From Arthrobacter sp. StoSoilA2 (GTDB lineage: Bacteria > Actinomycetota > Actinomycetes > Actinomycetales > Micrococcaceae): a stretch of DNA of 64,000 nucleotides. The stretch covers positions 2,852,001-2,916,000 of the forward strand of contig NZ_AP024643.1 in the NCBI RefSeq assembly GCF_019977195.1. The letters run 5' to 3'. Shown here in pieces: positions 1 through 7,725 of the stretch. The notes below the pieces were generated by a model, which ran no database searches, was not told where the DNA came from, and saw nothing but the letters and a program-made list of their open reading frames with translations. How positions within the stretch are numbered: position 1 is the first letter of the stretch; the number at the start of each line of letters is the position of its first letter. Position numbers and translations under genes: made by a program.

Positions 1-341
1 TCAGGGGTGAACGGCTCGGCGACGTCGAAGTCGAAGTAGAAGCCGTCAGTAATGTACGGACCGATGCCAAGCTTGGCATCAGGCCGCAACTGCTGGACGG
101 CCTGGGCCATGACGTGCGCCGTAGAGTGACGGAGAACGTTGAGTCCGTCAGGGGATTCAATGGTGACACCTTCGACGTCTGCACCCTCGGTGAGAACCTG
201 GTCAAGATCCTTCAGTACCCCATTGACGCGGGCAACAACGACGTCGCGGCGCTCGAAGAAGAGTTCCGCGCCTGTAGTCCCTTCCGTCACCTTGGTCTCT
301 TCGCCATCGACGATGAGGGTGATCTGTTGGGCATCTGACAC
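1..341 (-). CDS. thrS: Threonyl-tRNA synthetase, N-terminal part (runs off the window)
   Basis: Minus-strand frame beginning with GTG at 341, preceded by an aggaga Shine-Dalgarno. The visible 113 codons include the TGS-type start (QQITLIVDGEETKVTEG) and the HSTAHVMAQAVQQL segment of the editing domain, whose HxxxH pair is typical of ThrRS. The enzyme charges tRNA-Thr with threonine. The catalytic and anticodon-binding domains lie outside the window. It is downstream of dnaE2 on the same strand but separated by about 120 bases, so it probably has its own promoter. Confidence 0.93.
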   Translation of the reverse strand, partial: MSDAQQITLIVDGEETKVTEGTTGAELFFERRDVVVARVNGVLKDLDQVLTEGADVEGVTIESPDGLNVLRHSTAHVMAQAVQQLRPDAKLGIGPYITDGFYFDFDVAEPFTP

Positions 342-461
342 GGGTGTCTCCTATTCATAGTGAAGGCTTCGTAGCTTGTGGCGTACGGGGACCACAGCCA
401 GCCATCGTCAATCGTATCTGTTTGGACGAAGGCGGCCAAAGCAGCGCGCCGACGCCACGGG

Positions 462-3400
462 TCAGCTCCCGAGGCCCGTGATGGCCAGGTTCCTGGAGAT
501 ACCCTCAAGGGGCCCTGAATGAGTGAATTCAGGCGCAAGCCCGACGCCGGGTGGCAGGACTTCGGCGAACGGCAAAGTTTCGGGGCGGCCAAGGTCCCAG
601 GCTTTGCTGGCACTGAGGCTGATTCCCTTGGGTCCAGTTCTTCGCGTAGTTCCGCGGATCAGCAGAAGCCGGGTACCGAACAGGAGTGGACCCGATTCTT
701 CCTGCGCTTCATGGAAGAAGACAGTATCCACGCAGCCTGTACCGTCGTCGATGCTGATGAACACCACGCGGCGCCCACCCCGCATGGGAGGTGTCTGCGT
801 TGCGATCCGGACGCCGGCAACCAGCACCTCGGTGCCGTTGCGAAGACCCAGGAGTCTATCCGCCGTAGTGACGCCAAGCTTGTCCAGCAAAGGCCTATGG
901 CTTTCCATCAGATGCTCACTCACATCCACTGCCATGAGATCAAGCTCTGCCCGCACGTTCTCCACCATGCTGGGCTCAGGTAGTCCAGCAGCAAGGTTCC
1001 GCAACTCCACATCACCAAGGGGTAGGGATAATTGCCCTTCAATGACCCCGCCGGCCTTCTTGGAGGGACTGCCCTGGAGTGCTTGCAAGTGCTGCACCAG
1101 ATCGGCGCGGTTTGCAGTTCCGCCGGCATCCCGGTGCAGGGCATCGAAGGCTCCGAGTTGGGCGAGCCGCTTGATATTCGGTTTGCTCACCCTGGCCCTG
1201 GCCCGGAGGTCCGCGAGGGAGTCGTAGGGTTGGCCCGCTACGATCCGCTTCAGCTCCGCTCCCGACAGTCCATATATTCCGTTCAGGCTCAAGCGAATGC
1301 CGAGCTTGCCCGAATTTTGGCCCTCCAGGATTCTTTCCACCCTGTATTCAGCCTGGCTTCGATTAATATCCAAGGGCAGGATGGGAATACCCAAGCGGCG
1401 GGCCTCAGCAACCAGCAGCCGTTTGGGGTACATCCCGGGGTCGTGTTCCCACAGCCCTGCAAGGAACGCTTCAGGGTGGTGTGCCTTCAGCCATGCCGAT
1501 TGATAGGTAGGCACAGCAAAGGCAGCTCCATGGGCTTTGCAGAAACCAAAGCTGCCGAAGGCTTTGAGGGTTCCCCACACTTTGTCCACGACCTCCGGGG
1601 AGTATCTCTTGATCGCTTCCCGACGGAAATACCTCTCTACTTCAGGTTCGTGGAGCTCGTCACCCAAGGCCCTTCGAAACTCGTCTGCCCGGTCCAAACC
1701 ACACCCTGTCATGACATGGAAGGTCTTCAGGATCTGCTCATGGAAAACCGTAACGCCATGGGTTTCCTGCAAAACGGGCTTCAGGTCCGGATGCGGGTAG
1801 ACCTCTGGTGCGAAACCGTGCCGGTGTTCAAGGAACGGGCGGACCATGTCCGACTTCATGGGACCAGGGCGGAACAAGGAAATATCGATAATGAGGTCGT
1901 TGAATTCCCGCGGTGCCATCTTCCCAATCAGCTCACGCTGGCCGGGGGATTCAATCTGGAAGCAGCCCAAAGTGTGGGTACTGCGGATCAACTCATAGGT
2001 GGGTTCGTCGTCGAAAGGCACCGCGTTGAGATCAATCCTGCCGTCCTGGGCAATATAGTCCGGACCATTGCCTCCCGCTTCCACCGGATGGTGGCCAGCC
2101 GCCACCACCTCCGCTTTGGATGGGTGCAGGCGGATAACTTCCCGCACCGCAAACGCCATGGCGCTTTGCATCCTCACACCCAGGACATCAAGTTTGAGCA
2201 TGCCCATGGGATCCATGTCGTGTTTGTCGAACTGGCTCATGGGCAGACCCAAACCGCTGGGCTGTACCGGGGTTCTGTCCAGGAGCGTGGCATCGCCCAG
2301 GATCACCCCGCACGGGTGCATGGAAATGTGCCGGGGAAGGCGGTCCAGTCTTTCAGTGAGATCCACCAACAGGTCCAACTGCTGGTTTTCCTCCATGCCC
2401 CCAGGCCCTTCACGGCCGGCCTCCACCCGTCCGGCAAATTCCCGGAGTTCAGGCTTTTCAACCAATGCCTCCCTGAATTTGCGCGCGGAGAACCGCCACA
2501 ACTGCTTGGCAATTTCGCCGATTTCACCATCATCCATGCCAAGGGCCATGCCGGCATCGCGGACAGCACCACGGGCCCTGTACCCGTTCTGCATACTCAT
2601 CAGGGTCACCCGTTCGGCTCCGAAGCGCTCGAAGATCTTCCGGTAGACGTTGTGCCGTTCGGCGCTTTCGACGTCGATGTCAATATCGGGAAGGGTGGAT
2701 CGGCGACCCGAGAGGAACCGTTCGAAAATGAGGTCATGCCGGATGGGATCCACTTGGCTGATGTCGATCAGATAGTTGACCAGGCTGGAGGCTCCGGAAC
2801 CTCTGGCAGCTACCCGGACGCCCATCTCGATGATCATCCTGGATACTTCCGCAACAGTGAGGAAGTAGGAGGCAAAGCCGAGTTTGTCGATGATCCCCAG
2901 CTCATGCTGCAACCGCGAGCGCATCTGTATTTCCGCATTGCCGTTGATGCCGGGGAAGCGCCGGGTGATTCCTGCCTCGCATCGTTGGGTGAGTTCCAGC
3001 ATGGGGTCCTGGTCGATGCCGATGATGGAAGCTTCGGGAACAACGGGCTTTTTCCATCCCATGTCCGGGACGGGATCGATACGGCATTTGTCGGCGAGCG
3101 CTTCTGTGTTGGAGAGCAGCTTGTTCAGCCCTGCTGCTCCTTGGCCTGCGGCGCCCATGATTTCCTTGCCGAGTTGGAGCATTTGTTGGGCGTTTTTCAA
3201 CCAACCCTGCCCGGTTGGTTGGAGCTGGCCTGTTGGTTGGAGCAGTGGGGCTGCGGAGAGTTCGGGGAGGGATTTTAGTGTGCGTGCAGAATCCAGGACG
3301 TCTGCGGTGGGGGCGCCGTCCTGGGCGCAGTAACGGACGGCGTTGCTGAGGATGGCGGGGATGTTGTATTCAAGGGCGAGTTTGAGCATGCGCACTGCGT

Positions 3401-3995
3401 GGGATGTGCTGAGGGGCTCTCCAGGGGCGCTGAGGTGGGATACGGCTTCGGCAACGATTGTCCCGGGCGGCATGGCGTCGATCCATTGTTTGAAGAGTGT
3501 CCGGGGCCGAAGATATTTCCGCCCTCCCATGGCCCGGCCAACATCGGAGTCCGGTCCTATGAGGACGGTTAGCACGGGTTTGAGGGTTTTTGAGTCCAGT
3601 GTGCGTGATGCGAGTTCTGCCCTCGTTACGGCGACGGGCACTACTCCCCCGGCTTTACCGGAGGTGCGGGCATGGGCATCTGAGACGAGTCGGCAGAGTG
3701 CCCGGTAGCCGGCGCCGTTGTTGTTGCCGTGGGCGAGTACGACGACGCGGCCCGCTACTTGGGTGCGGTGGTCGCCGTCGTCGTCGAATATGGCGAGGTC
3801 CACGCCGATGATGGGGTCGATACCGGCGTCCATGCATGCTTTGAGGTGTTTGATGGTGCCGTATAGGCCGTCCCGGTCAGTACAGGCGAGCGCTGTTGCG
3901 CCGTCTGCTGCGGCTGACTGGGCAAGTTCGTCCGGCCAGGAGACGCCATAGTGGGCGCTGAAGGCTGTGGAGACGTGCAGGTGTGTAAAGCTCAA
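462..3995 (-). CDS. dnaE2: Error-prone DNA polymerase III alpha subunit (DnaE2/ImuC)
   Basis: 1177 aa, C-family polymerase. An N-terminal PHP domain begins HLHVSTAFSAHYG. The palm carries the catalytic Asp pair in LPDIDIDV and the third Asp in LKLDVLG, so polymerase activity looks intact. Finger and helix-hairpin-helix regions follow (LFRPGPMKSDMV, GSFGFCKAHGAAFA), and an OB fold lies near the C terminus. DnaE2 performs translesion synthesis and SOS mutagenesis. The start is TTG at 3995, three bases after the stop of the DUF6504 gene, so the two are probably co-transcribed and translationally coupled. In the PHP motif the second metal-binding His is Ser and the usual Asp is Tyr, which suggests loss of proofreading. 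ImuA and ImuB are not adjacent. Confidence 0.9.
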   Translation of the reverse strand: MSFTHLHVSTAFSAHYGVSWPDELAQSAAADGATALACTDRDGLYGTIKHLKACMDAGIDPIIGVDLAIFDDDGDHRTQVAGRVVVLAHGNNNGAGYRALCRLVSDAHARTSGKAGGVVPVAVTRAELASRTLDSKTLKPVLTVLIGPDSDVGRAMGGRKYLRPRTLFKQWIDAMPPGTIVAEAVSHLSAPGEPLSTSHAVRMLKLALEYNIPAILSNAVRYCAQDGAPTADVLDSARTLKSLPELSAAPLLQPTGQLQPTGQGWLKNAQQMLQLGKEIMGAAGQGAAGLNKLLSNTEALADKCRIDPVPDMGWKKPVVPEASIIGIDQDPMLELTQRCEAGITRRFPGINGNAEIQMRSRLQHELGIIDKLGFASYFLTVAEVSRMIIEMGVRVAARGSGASSLVNYLIDISQVDPIRHDLIFERFLSGRRSTLPDIDIDVESAERHNVYRKIFERFGAERVTLMSMQNGYRARGAVRDAGMALGMDDGEIGEIAKQLWRFSARKFREALVEKPELREFAGRVEAGREGPGGMEENQQLDLLVDLTERLDRLPRHISMHPCGVILGDATLLDRTPVQPSGLGLPMSQFDKHDMDPMGMLKLDVLGVRMQSAMAFAVREVIRLHPSKAEVVAAGHHPVEAGGNGPDYIAQDGRIDLNAVPFDDEPTYELIRSTHTLGCFQIESPGQRELIGKMAPREFNDLIIDISLFRPGPMKSDMVRPFLEHRHGFAPEVYPHPDLKPVLQETHGVTVFHEQILKTFHVMTGCGLDRADEFRRALGDELHEPEVERYFRREAIKRYSPEVVDKVWGTLKAFGSFGFCKAHGAAFAVPTYQSAWLKAHHPEAFLAGLWEHDPGMYPKRLLVAEARRLGIPILPLDINRSQAEYRVERILEGQNSGKLGIRLSLNGIYGLSGAELKRIVAGQPYDSLADLRARARVSKPNIKRLAQLGAFDALHRDAGGTANRADLVQHLQALQGSPSKKAGGVIEGQLSLPLGDVELRNLAAGLPEPSMVENVRAELDLMAVDVSEHLMESHRPLLDKLGVTTADRLLGLRNGTEVLVAGVRIATQTPPMRGGRRVVFISIDDGTGCVDTVFFHEAQEESGPLLFGTRLLLIRGTTRRTGPKGISLSASKAWDLGRPETLPFAEVLPPGVGLAPEFTHSGPLEGISRNLAITGLGS

Positions 3996-3998
3996 GGT

Positions 3999-4343
3999 TC
4001 AGGCGGCTTCGTCTGGTTCGACTGCCCGGGCCGGCGCGGCGTCGTGGATGCGAAGGAGCCGCCAGCGGCCGCTGCCGAGATGGCGGACAAGGTCAAGGGT
4101 GATGGCCTGGCCGGGTTGCCCTTCATCCTGCGGGCGCTGGAGTTGGACCCGCCAGATTTCGTGATCCACCAAGCCTGCGCCGCTTCCCAGCGGTGCCCGG
4201 CTTTCTTCTACCCACCATTGGCGTCGTTCATACCATCTGAGGGGTTCGTTGGTAACGACGTAGCGGGTTCCTTTCCACTGGATTTCCTGCGGCTGGCCTG
4301 TATCCGTGCAGATGACGTCCACGGACTCACTGAAAAGTCCCAT
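3999..4343 (-). CDS. DUF6504 family protein of the dnaE2 cassette
   Basis: 114 aa from ATG at 4343, with aaggag seven bases upstream. The sequence (GLFSESVDVICTDTG, RWYERRQWWVEE, DHEIWRVQL) matches the small DUF6504 proteins found beside actinobacterial imuB/dnaE2 genes; their biochemical role is unknown. The gene ends three bases before dnaE2, so it is the first gene of a two-gene transcription unit. A LexA-like palindrome lies about 35 bases upstream of the start, implying DNA-damage induction. The longer frame reaching 4511 would overlap the neighbouring gene and the operator, so it is rejected. Confidence 0.75.
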   Translation of the reverse strand: MGLFSESVDVICTDTGQPQEIQWKGTRYVVTNEPLRWYERRQWWVEESRAPLGSGAGLVDHEIWRVQLQRPQDEGQPGQAITLDLVRHLGSGRWRLLRIHDAAPARAVEPDEAA

Positions 4344-4376
4344 ATCCACACTCCTTGCCTGTGAGCAATTTCTGTT

Positions 4377-4390
4377 CGAATGTATGTTCG
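4377..4390. promoter_or_regulatory. Putative LexA/SOS box
   Basis: CGAATGTATGTTCG matches the actinobacterial LexA consensus CGAAC-N4-GTTCG with one mismatch. A partial second repeat (TTCGAATGTA) follows directly. It lies upstream of the DUF6504-dnaE2 unit, as expected for an SOS mutagenesis operon. It also lies just beyond the 3' end of the FAD monooxygenase gene. Confidence 0.75.
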
Positions 4391-4425
4391 AATGTATCCA
4401 GTTTACGTTGCCCCTCCGACAAAAC

Positions 4426-5481
4426 CTACTGGGAAGTTTTGCTCCTTCGGGGCGCTTTGGACTTTCGCTTGGCAGCAAGGTCGAGCATCTTGTCGCGCAG
4501 TGGTTGGGCACCTTCTGCGAGCGCCACGCGCATCATCAATGATGAACCGATGCGGTATTGCTGGGTCCGAAGAACGCGTTGACGGTTGTAGGCGGCGAGG
4601 GCCTGGTCCAGTGGCAGTGTGTTGACGAGCGTGCCCAAGGCGACGGCGTCTATCAGCGACTCACAAGCGCCCCGCCCGAGGTTGGGTGCCATGGCGTGGG
4701 CCGCGTCGCCGATGAGGACTACGTTGTCCCGGGAATAGCGCCTTAGCGGCGGGGTGGTCCATATGCGTTGTGCCAATGTTGTTTCGGGCATCGCTGCTTG
4801 CAGGACGTGCTGGATACTTTGCGAGTGTCCGGCGTAGCGGCGGCGCGCCACTGCCAGGGCTTCGCCGACGTCAATTCGCTCGGGTCCCATCCCGGAGCGG
4901 AAGGACGCATACCAGTTGGTTCCCCCGCTTGATGGGCCTATGCCGAAGAGGTCCCCGCGCCCCCAGTACTCACCGATGGTTTCGCTGCCGGGCTCTTCGG
5001 CGATGACGCCTCGAACGGCGAGGTAGGGGGTCAGCGTTGCTGCACACCCCTGGCCCCAGACGGAACGCCTTACCATGCTGTGCACTCCGTCTGCCGCCAC
5101 TACGAGGTAGGCGTCGCCTGGAACCTCATCCACTTTTCCGTTGCGTTTCTGGACCGTCGGGGGCACGGCGGAGTCCAGGAGCCGCAGGAGCGTGTGGCGG
5201 GCGACTCCCACAAGGTTCTGCCCCTCCACACTCAGCCACGGCATCCCTGCGGCACTTCGGAGCGCGCCACCCGTGATGGTGGGGCTGTTTTCCCGGACGG
5301 CATCAAGGATCCCCAATGAGGCCAGGGCCTTCTGGGCTTCGGGCCACATGGCCAGGGTTGTTCCTACTGCCGGGAGGCCGGTCCGCTGTTCGTGCACAGT
5401 GACGTGAAACTGACTGGGATCAAGAGTTCCCGCAAGGGCGAGGCCTGCTATTCCACCACCGACGATTTCCACCTTTTTCAT
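4426..5481 (-). CDS. FAD-dependent monooxygenase (FAD_binding_3 family)
   Basis: 351 aa. It has an N-terminal dinucleotide-binding motif (VGGGIAGLALAG), a DG motif (VVAADGVHSMVRR) and the late FAD motif GDAAHAMAPNLGRGA, the three hallmarks of group A flavin hydroxylases. It is shorter than the usual 380-400 aa because the region before the DG motif is compressed. The substrate cannot be read from the sequence. It is transcribed divergently from a TetR regulator across a 58-base gap holding a perfect palindrome, so that TetR probably represses it. It is probably involved in detoxification or aromatic catabolism. Confidence 0.85.
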   Translation of the reverse strand: MKKVEIVGGGIAGLALAGTLDPSQFHVTVHEQRTGLPAVGTTLAMWPEAQKALASLGILDAVRENSPTITGGALRSAAGMPWLSVEGQNLVGVARHTLLRLLDSAVPPTVQKRNGKVDEVPGDAYLVVAADGVHSMVRRSVWGQGCAATLTPYLAVRGVIAEEPGSETIGEYWGRGDLFGIGPSSGGTNWYASFRSGMGPERIDVGEALAVARRRYAGHSQSIQHVLQAAMPETTLAQRIWTTPPLRRYSRDNVVLIGDAAHAMAPNLGRGACESLIDAVALGTLVNTLPLDQALAAYNRQRVLRTQQYRIGSSLMMRVALAEGAQPLRDKMLDLAAKRKSKAPRRSKTSQ

Positions 5482-5494
5482 GGTGCCAATGTAC

Positions 5495-5510
5495 TACTAC
5501 ATTTGTAGTA
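5495..5510. promoter_or_regulatory. Palindromic operator between FAD monooxygenase and tetR
   Basis: TACTACATTTGTAGTA is a perfect inverted repeat with 7-base arms and a 2-base centre, placed in the divergent intergenic region 14 bases upstream of the monooxygenase start. Its size and position are typical of a TetR-family operator controlling both genes. Confidence 0.7.
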
Positions 5511-5539
5511 ATTGTGAGGTTAAAGACTAGACTTTCGCC

Positions 5540-6079
5540 ATGCCGGACAGACGAACCGATCTTGCCGACGCGGCCCTCGCCGTGGTGGCCGCCAAAGGTC
5601 TCAAGGGACTGACCCACCGCGCCGTTGACGCCGAAGCCGGCGTGGCCGTCGGAACGACCTCCAATTACTTCCGCAACCGTGCCGCGTTGGTAGCTGCCGC
5701 CGTCGACCGCGTTGAAGAACGGGATTCGCTCCTGCTGCAGCAGCAGGGTGGATCAGGGGTCCCGACGTCGGTAGCCGCCTTGGCGGAACTGCTCGCGGGA
5801 GCACTGCTCCGGCTCGCAAACAATCACGCTGACCTGACCCGCGCACGGTTCGCCTTTGCCCTGGACCAACCCGAGGTGGTGGCCGCCGGGCACGAGCGGA
5901 TGCTTTCAGCTCTTGAACAGATGCTCGATTCCATGGGCATTACCGACCCAAGGGCCCGTGCAGAAGCCGTATCGGACTACGGCGACGGATTGGCCATGCA
6001 TCTCCTGACAGCACGCCGCGGCCAGGCGATGGACCAAACCACAGTGGCAGCCAACGTCCGGCGACTCTTGGAGGGATGA
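5540..6079 (+). CDS. TetR family transcriptional regulator
   Basis: 179 aa with an N-terminal helix-turn-helix (LTHRAVDAEAGVAVGTTSNYFRNRAALV) and a variable C-terminal ligand domain. It is divergent from the FAD monooxygenase with a shared palindrome, so it is the likely local repressor. No strong Shine-Dalgarno precedes the ATG, so the message may be leaderless or weakly translated. The effector is unknown. Confidence 0.88.
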   Translation: MPDRRTDLADAALAVVAAKGLKGLTHRAVDAEAGVAVGTTSNYFRNRAALVAAAVDRVEERDSLLLQQQGGSGVPTSVAALAELLAGALLRLANNHADLTRARFAFALDQPEVVAAGHERMLSALEQMLDSMGITDPRARAEAVSDYGDGLAMHLLTARRGQAMDQTTVAANVRRLLEG

Positions 6080-6124
6080 AGCAAAGGGGTGGACGCGGGC
6101 GGGTCCACAGAGCAGGATTGTGGC

Positions 6125-6514
6125 ATGAGCACCAATGACGCACTCCTGAAGCAGGTCAGTATCTCCGCCGCAGATGACAACCTCGTTGCGAGATTCGAAA
6201 TCGAAGGCAACATACCGGGCTCCGGCGCTTATGTCGTGGGCCTTGTTGCTGCCAGCGAGGACTATTCCTCCCAACGAAGGCTGGGCATTGAGTTCATGAA
6301 TGGAGAAGCGATCTCGTTCTACTCCTTCAACCACTCACTCAGTGCCGAGGAAAACTACGACATCAAGGGCGTGGAACACTCCGGGAACGTGATCACCGGA
6401 AACTTCCCGATGTCCGCCATCCATGGACTCAGTAAAGGCCACGTTATGACGGCCTTCAGCGAAGCGGACGGCCGCGAATTCCAGGCCGGCGTTCCGGTCA
6501 CGGAAGCGCTGTAG
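6125..6514 (+). CDS. Hypothetical protein, 129 aa
   Basis: Start chosen at ATG 6125, after an aggatt-like site; an upstream in-frame alternative at 6089 lacks a convincing ribosome site. The protein is acidic, has no signal peptide or membrane segment and looks beta-rich (NLVARFEIEG, GAYVVGLVAAS, ISFYSFNHSL). I do not recognise a family. It is a stand-alone gene between tetR and the convergent SRAP gene. Confidence 0.65.
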   Translation: MSTNDALLKQVSISAADDNLVARFEIEGNIPGSGAYVVGLVAASEDYSSQRRLGIEFMNGEAISFYSFNHSLSAEENYDIKGVEHSGNVITGNFPMSAIHGLSKGHVMTAFSEADGREFQAGVPVTEAL

Positions 6515-6549
6515 GTAGGGAACAGCTCTAGCCAGGGCAATAGCTCCAG

Positions 6550-7314
6550 CTAGAAAAGGCCCTCCACCGGCTCAATGAGTTCCGGTCCGTTGTTGCGGAC
6601 ATTGCCGACGGCGGCACCCACCGCGTCGAGCGTCCAGCTGGCAGCGGCGTCGTGCGCCTTTGACCGCACCAGATCCACGAGGCCGGCCGCATCATCTTCG
6701 CGCGGATTCAACCAGGCTTCCATCGTGTCCTTGCTCATGGGAAGTGGAACGCGGTCATGCAGGGCAGTCAGCTCGTCGAACACCGAGGCACTCCGCCGGG
6801 TCACGGCCGACTCGGCCGTCGGGGTGTCGGCCGTGAGAATCGACATGGACAGCAGCCAACGGGCCGGATCATCATCAGAGGCTGACTGGTCCCGCCACCA
6901 TTCATACAACCCGGCAAACACCACGCCCCCACCATCCGCCGGATGCACGTAGTACGGCTGCTTTGACTTCCCCTCGCCCTTCTTCCACTCGTAATAGCCA
7001 TCGGCAGGAACAGCGCATCGCCTGGCCGCAGCAGCCTTTCGGAAGGACGGCTTCTCCAGGAGGGTCTCACTGCGGGCATTGATCAGGCGCGCCCCGCCTT
7101 TGGGATCTTTCGCCCACGAGGGCACCAATCCCCAGCGCGCAACATGCAACTGCCGCTTCAATCCATCGTCCATGAGCCTTTCCAGCACAATCGGAACAGC
7201 ATCCGTTGGAGCGACATTCCACGATTTTTCCAGGGCGATCTCGTTTTCAAGTTCGGCATCAAAGTCAGCCAGCAGATCCCCCACGGCACGGGCCATTACA
7301 TAACGTCCACACAT
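6550..7314 (-). CDS. SOS response-associated peptidase (SRAP; YedK/HMCES family)
   Basis: 254 aa beginning MCGRYVMARA, so Cys2 is exposed after Met removal as the family requires. Other conserved parts are the Asn in the SWNVAPT segment, WGLVPSWAKDP, NARSETLLEKPSFR, and the Glu/His features in ADGYYEWKK and ALHDRVPLPM. SRAP proteins form a covalent thiazolidine link to abasic sites in single-stranded DNA. The start is set at ATG 7314 because Cys must be residue 2; the longer upstream frame to 7509 is therefore wrong. Confidence 0.92.
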   Translation of the reverse strand: MCGRYVMARAVGDLLADFDAELENEIALEKSWNVAPTDAVPIVLERLMDDGLKRQLHVARWGLVPSWAKDPKGGARLINARSETLLEKPSFRKAAAARRCAVPADGYYEWKKGEGKSKQPYYVHPADGGGVVFAGLYEWWRDQSASDDDPARWLLSMSILTADTPTAESAVTRRSASVFDELTALHDRVPLPMSKDTMEAWLNPREDDAAGLVDLVRSKAHDAAASWTLDAVGAAVGNVRNNGPELIEPVEGLF

Positions 7315-7462
7315 GGGAACAGTCTGCCGTGTCGCCCAAGCACACACCAGCCCGGAATGTGACGTAACCCCGAATCCCGGCCTCATGGGAATTATTGGTC
7401 TGCGGGTTACGGTTGATACCAACGAATCACCCGTGGAAACGACCAATACCGAGGAGAGCTCT

Positions 7463-7720
7463 GTGGACTTCACTCCCGACTCCGGCACCATCACCATGTT
7501 CTCGACCACCTGGTGCGGCTACTGCAACCGCCTGAAGAAGCAGCTCGACGCCAAGGGCATCGGCTACACCGAGATCAACATCGAAGAGGTAGATGGCACG
7601 GCCGAACTCGTCGAGCAGCTCAACGGAGGCAACCGCACCGTCCCCACCGTCCTCTTCCCGGACGGAACCGCAGCAACCAACCCTTCTGCCTCCGAAGTAG
7701 AAAACCGCCTCGCAGCCTAA
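7463..7720 (+). CDS. Mycoredoxin-like glutaredoxin
   Basis: 85 aa from GTG 7463 with gaggaga just upstream. It starts with FTPDSGTITMFSTTWCGYC, carrying the CGYC redox active site near residue 16, and contains TVPTVLFPDGT, the cis-proline glutathione/mycothiol-binding loop. This is the actinobacterial mycoredoxin-1 pattern, which reduces mycothiol-mixed disulfides. It is convergent with the molybdoenzyme gene (5-base gap). Confidence 0.88.
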   Translation: MDFTPDSGTITMFSTTWCGYCNRLKKQLDAKGIGYTEINIEEVDGTAELVEQLNGGNRTVPTVLFPDGTAATNPSASEVENRLAA

Positions 7721-7725
7721 GGCAT

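Noticed and set aside
1032..3278. 748-codon open frame on the plus strand
   Set aside because: Antisense shadow of dnaE2 with low-complexity, non-protein-like composition.
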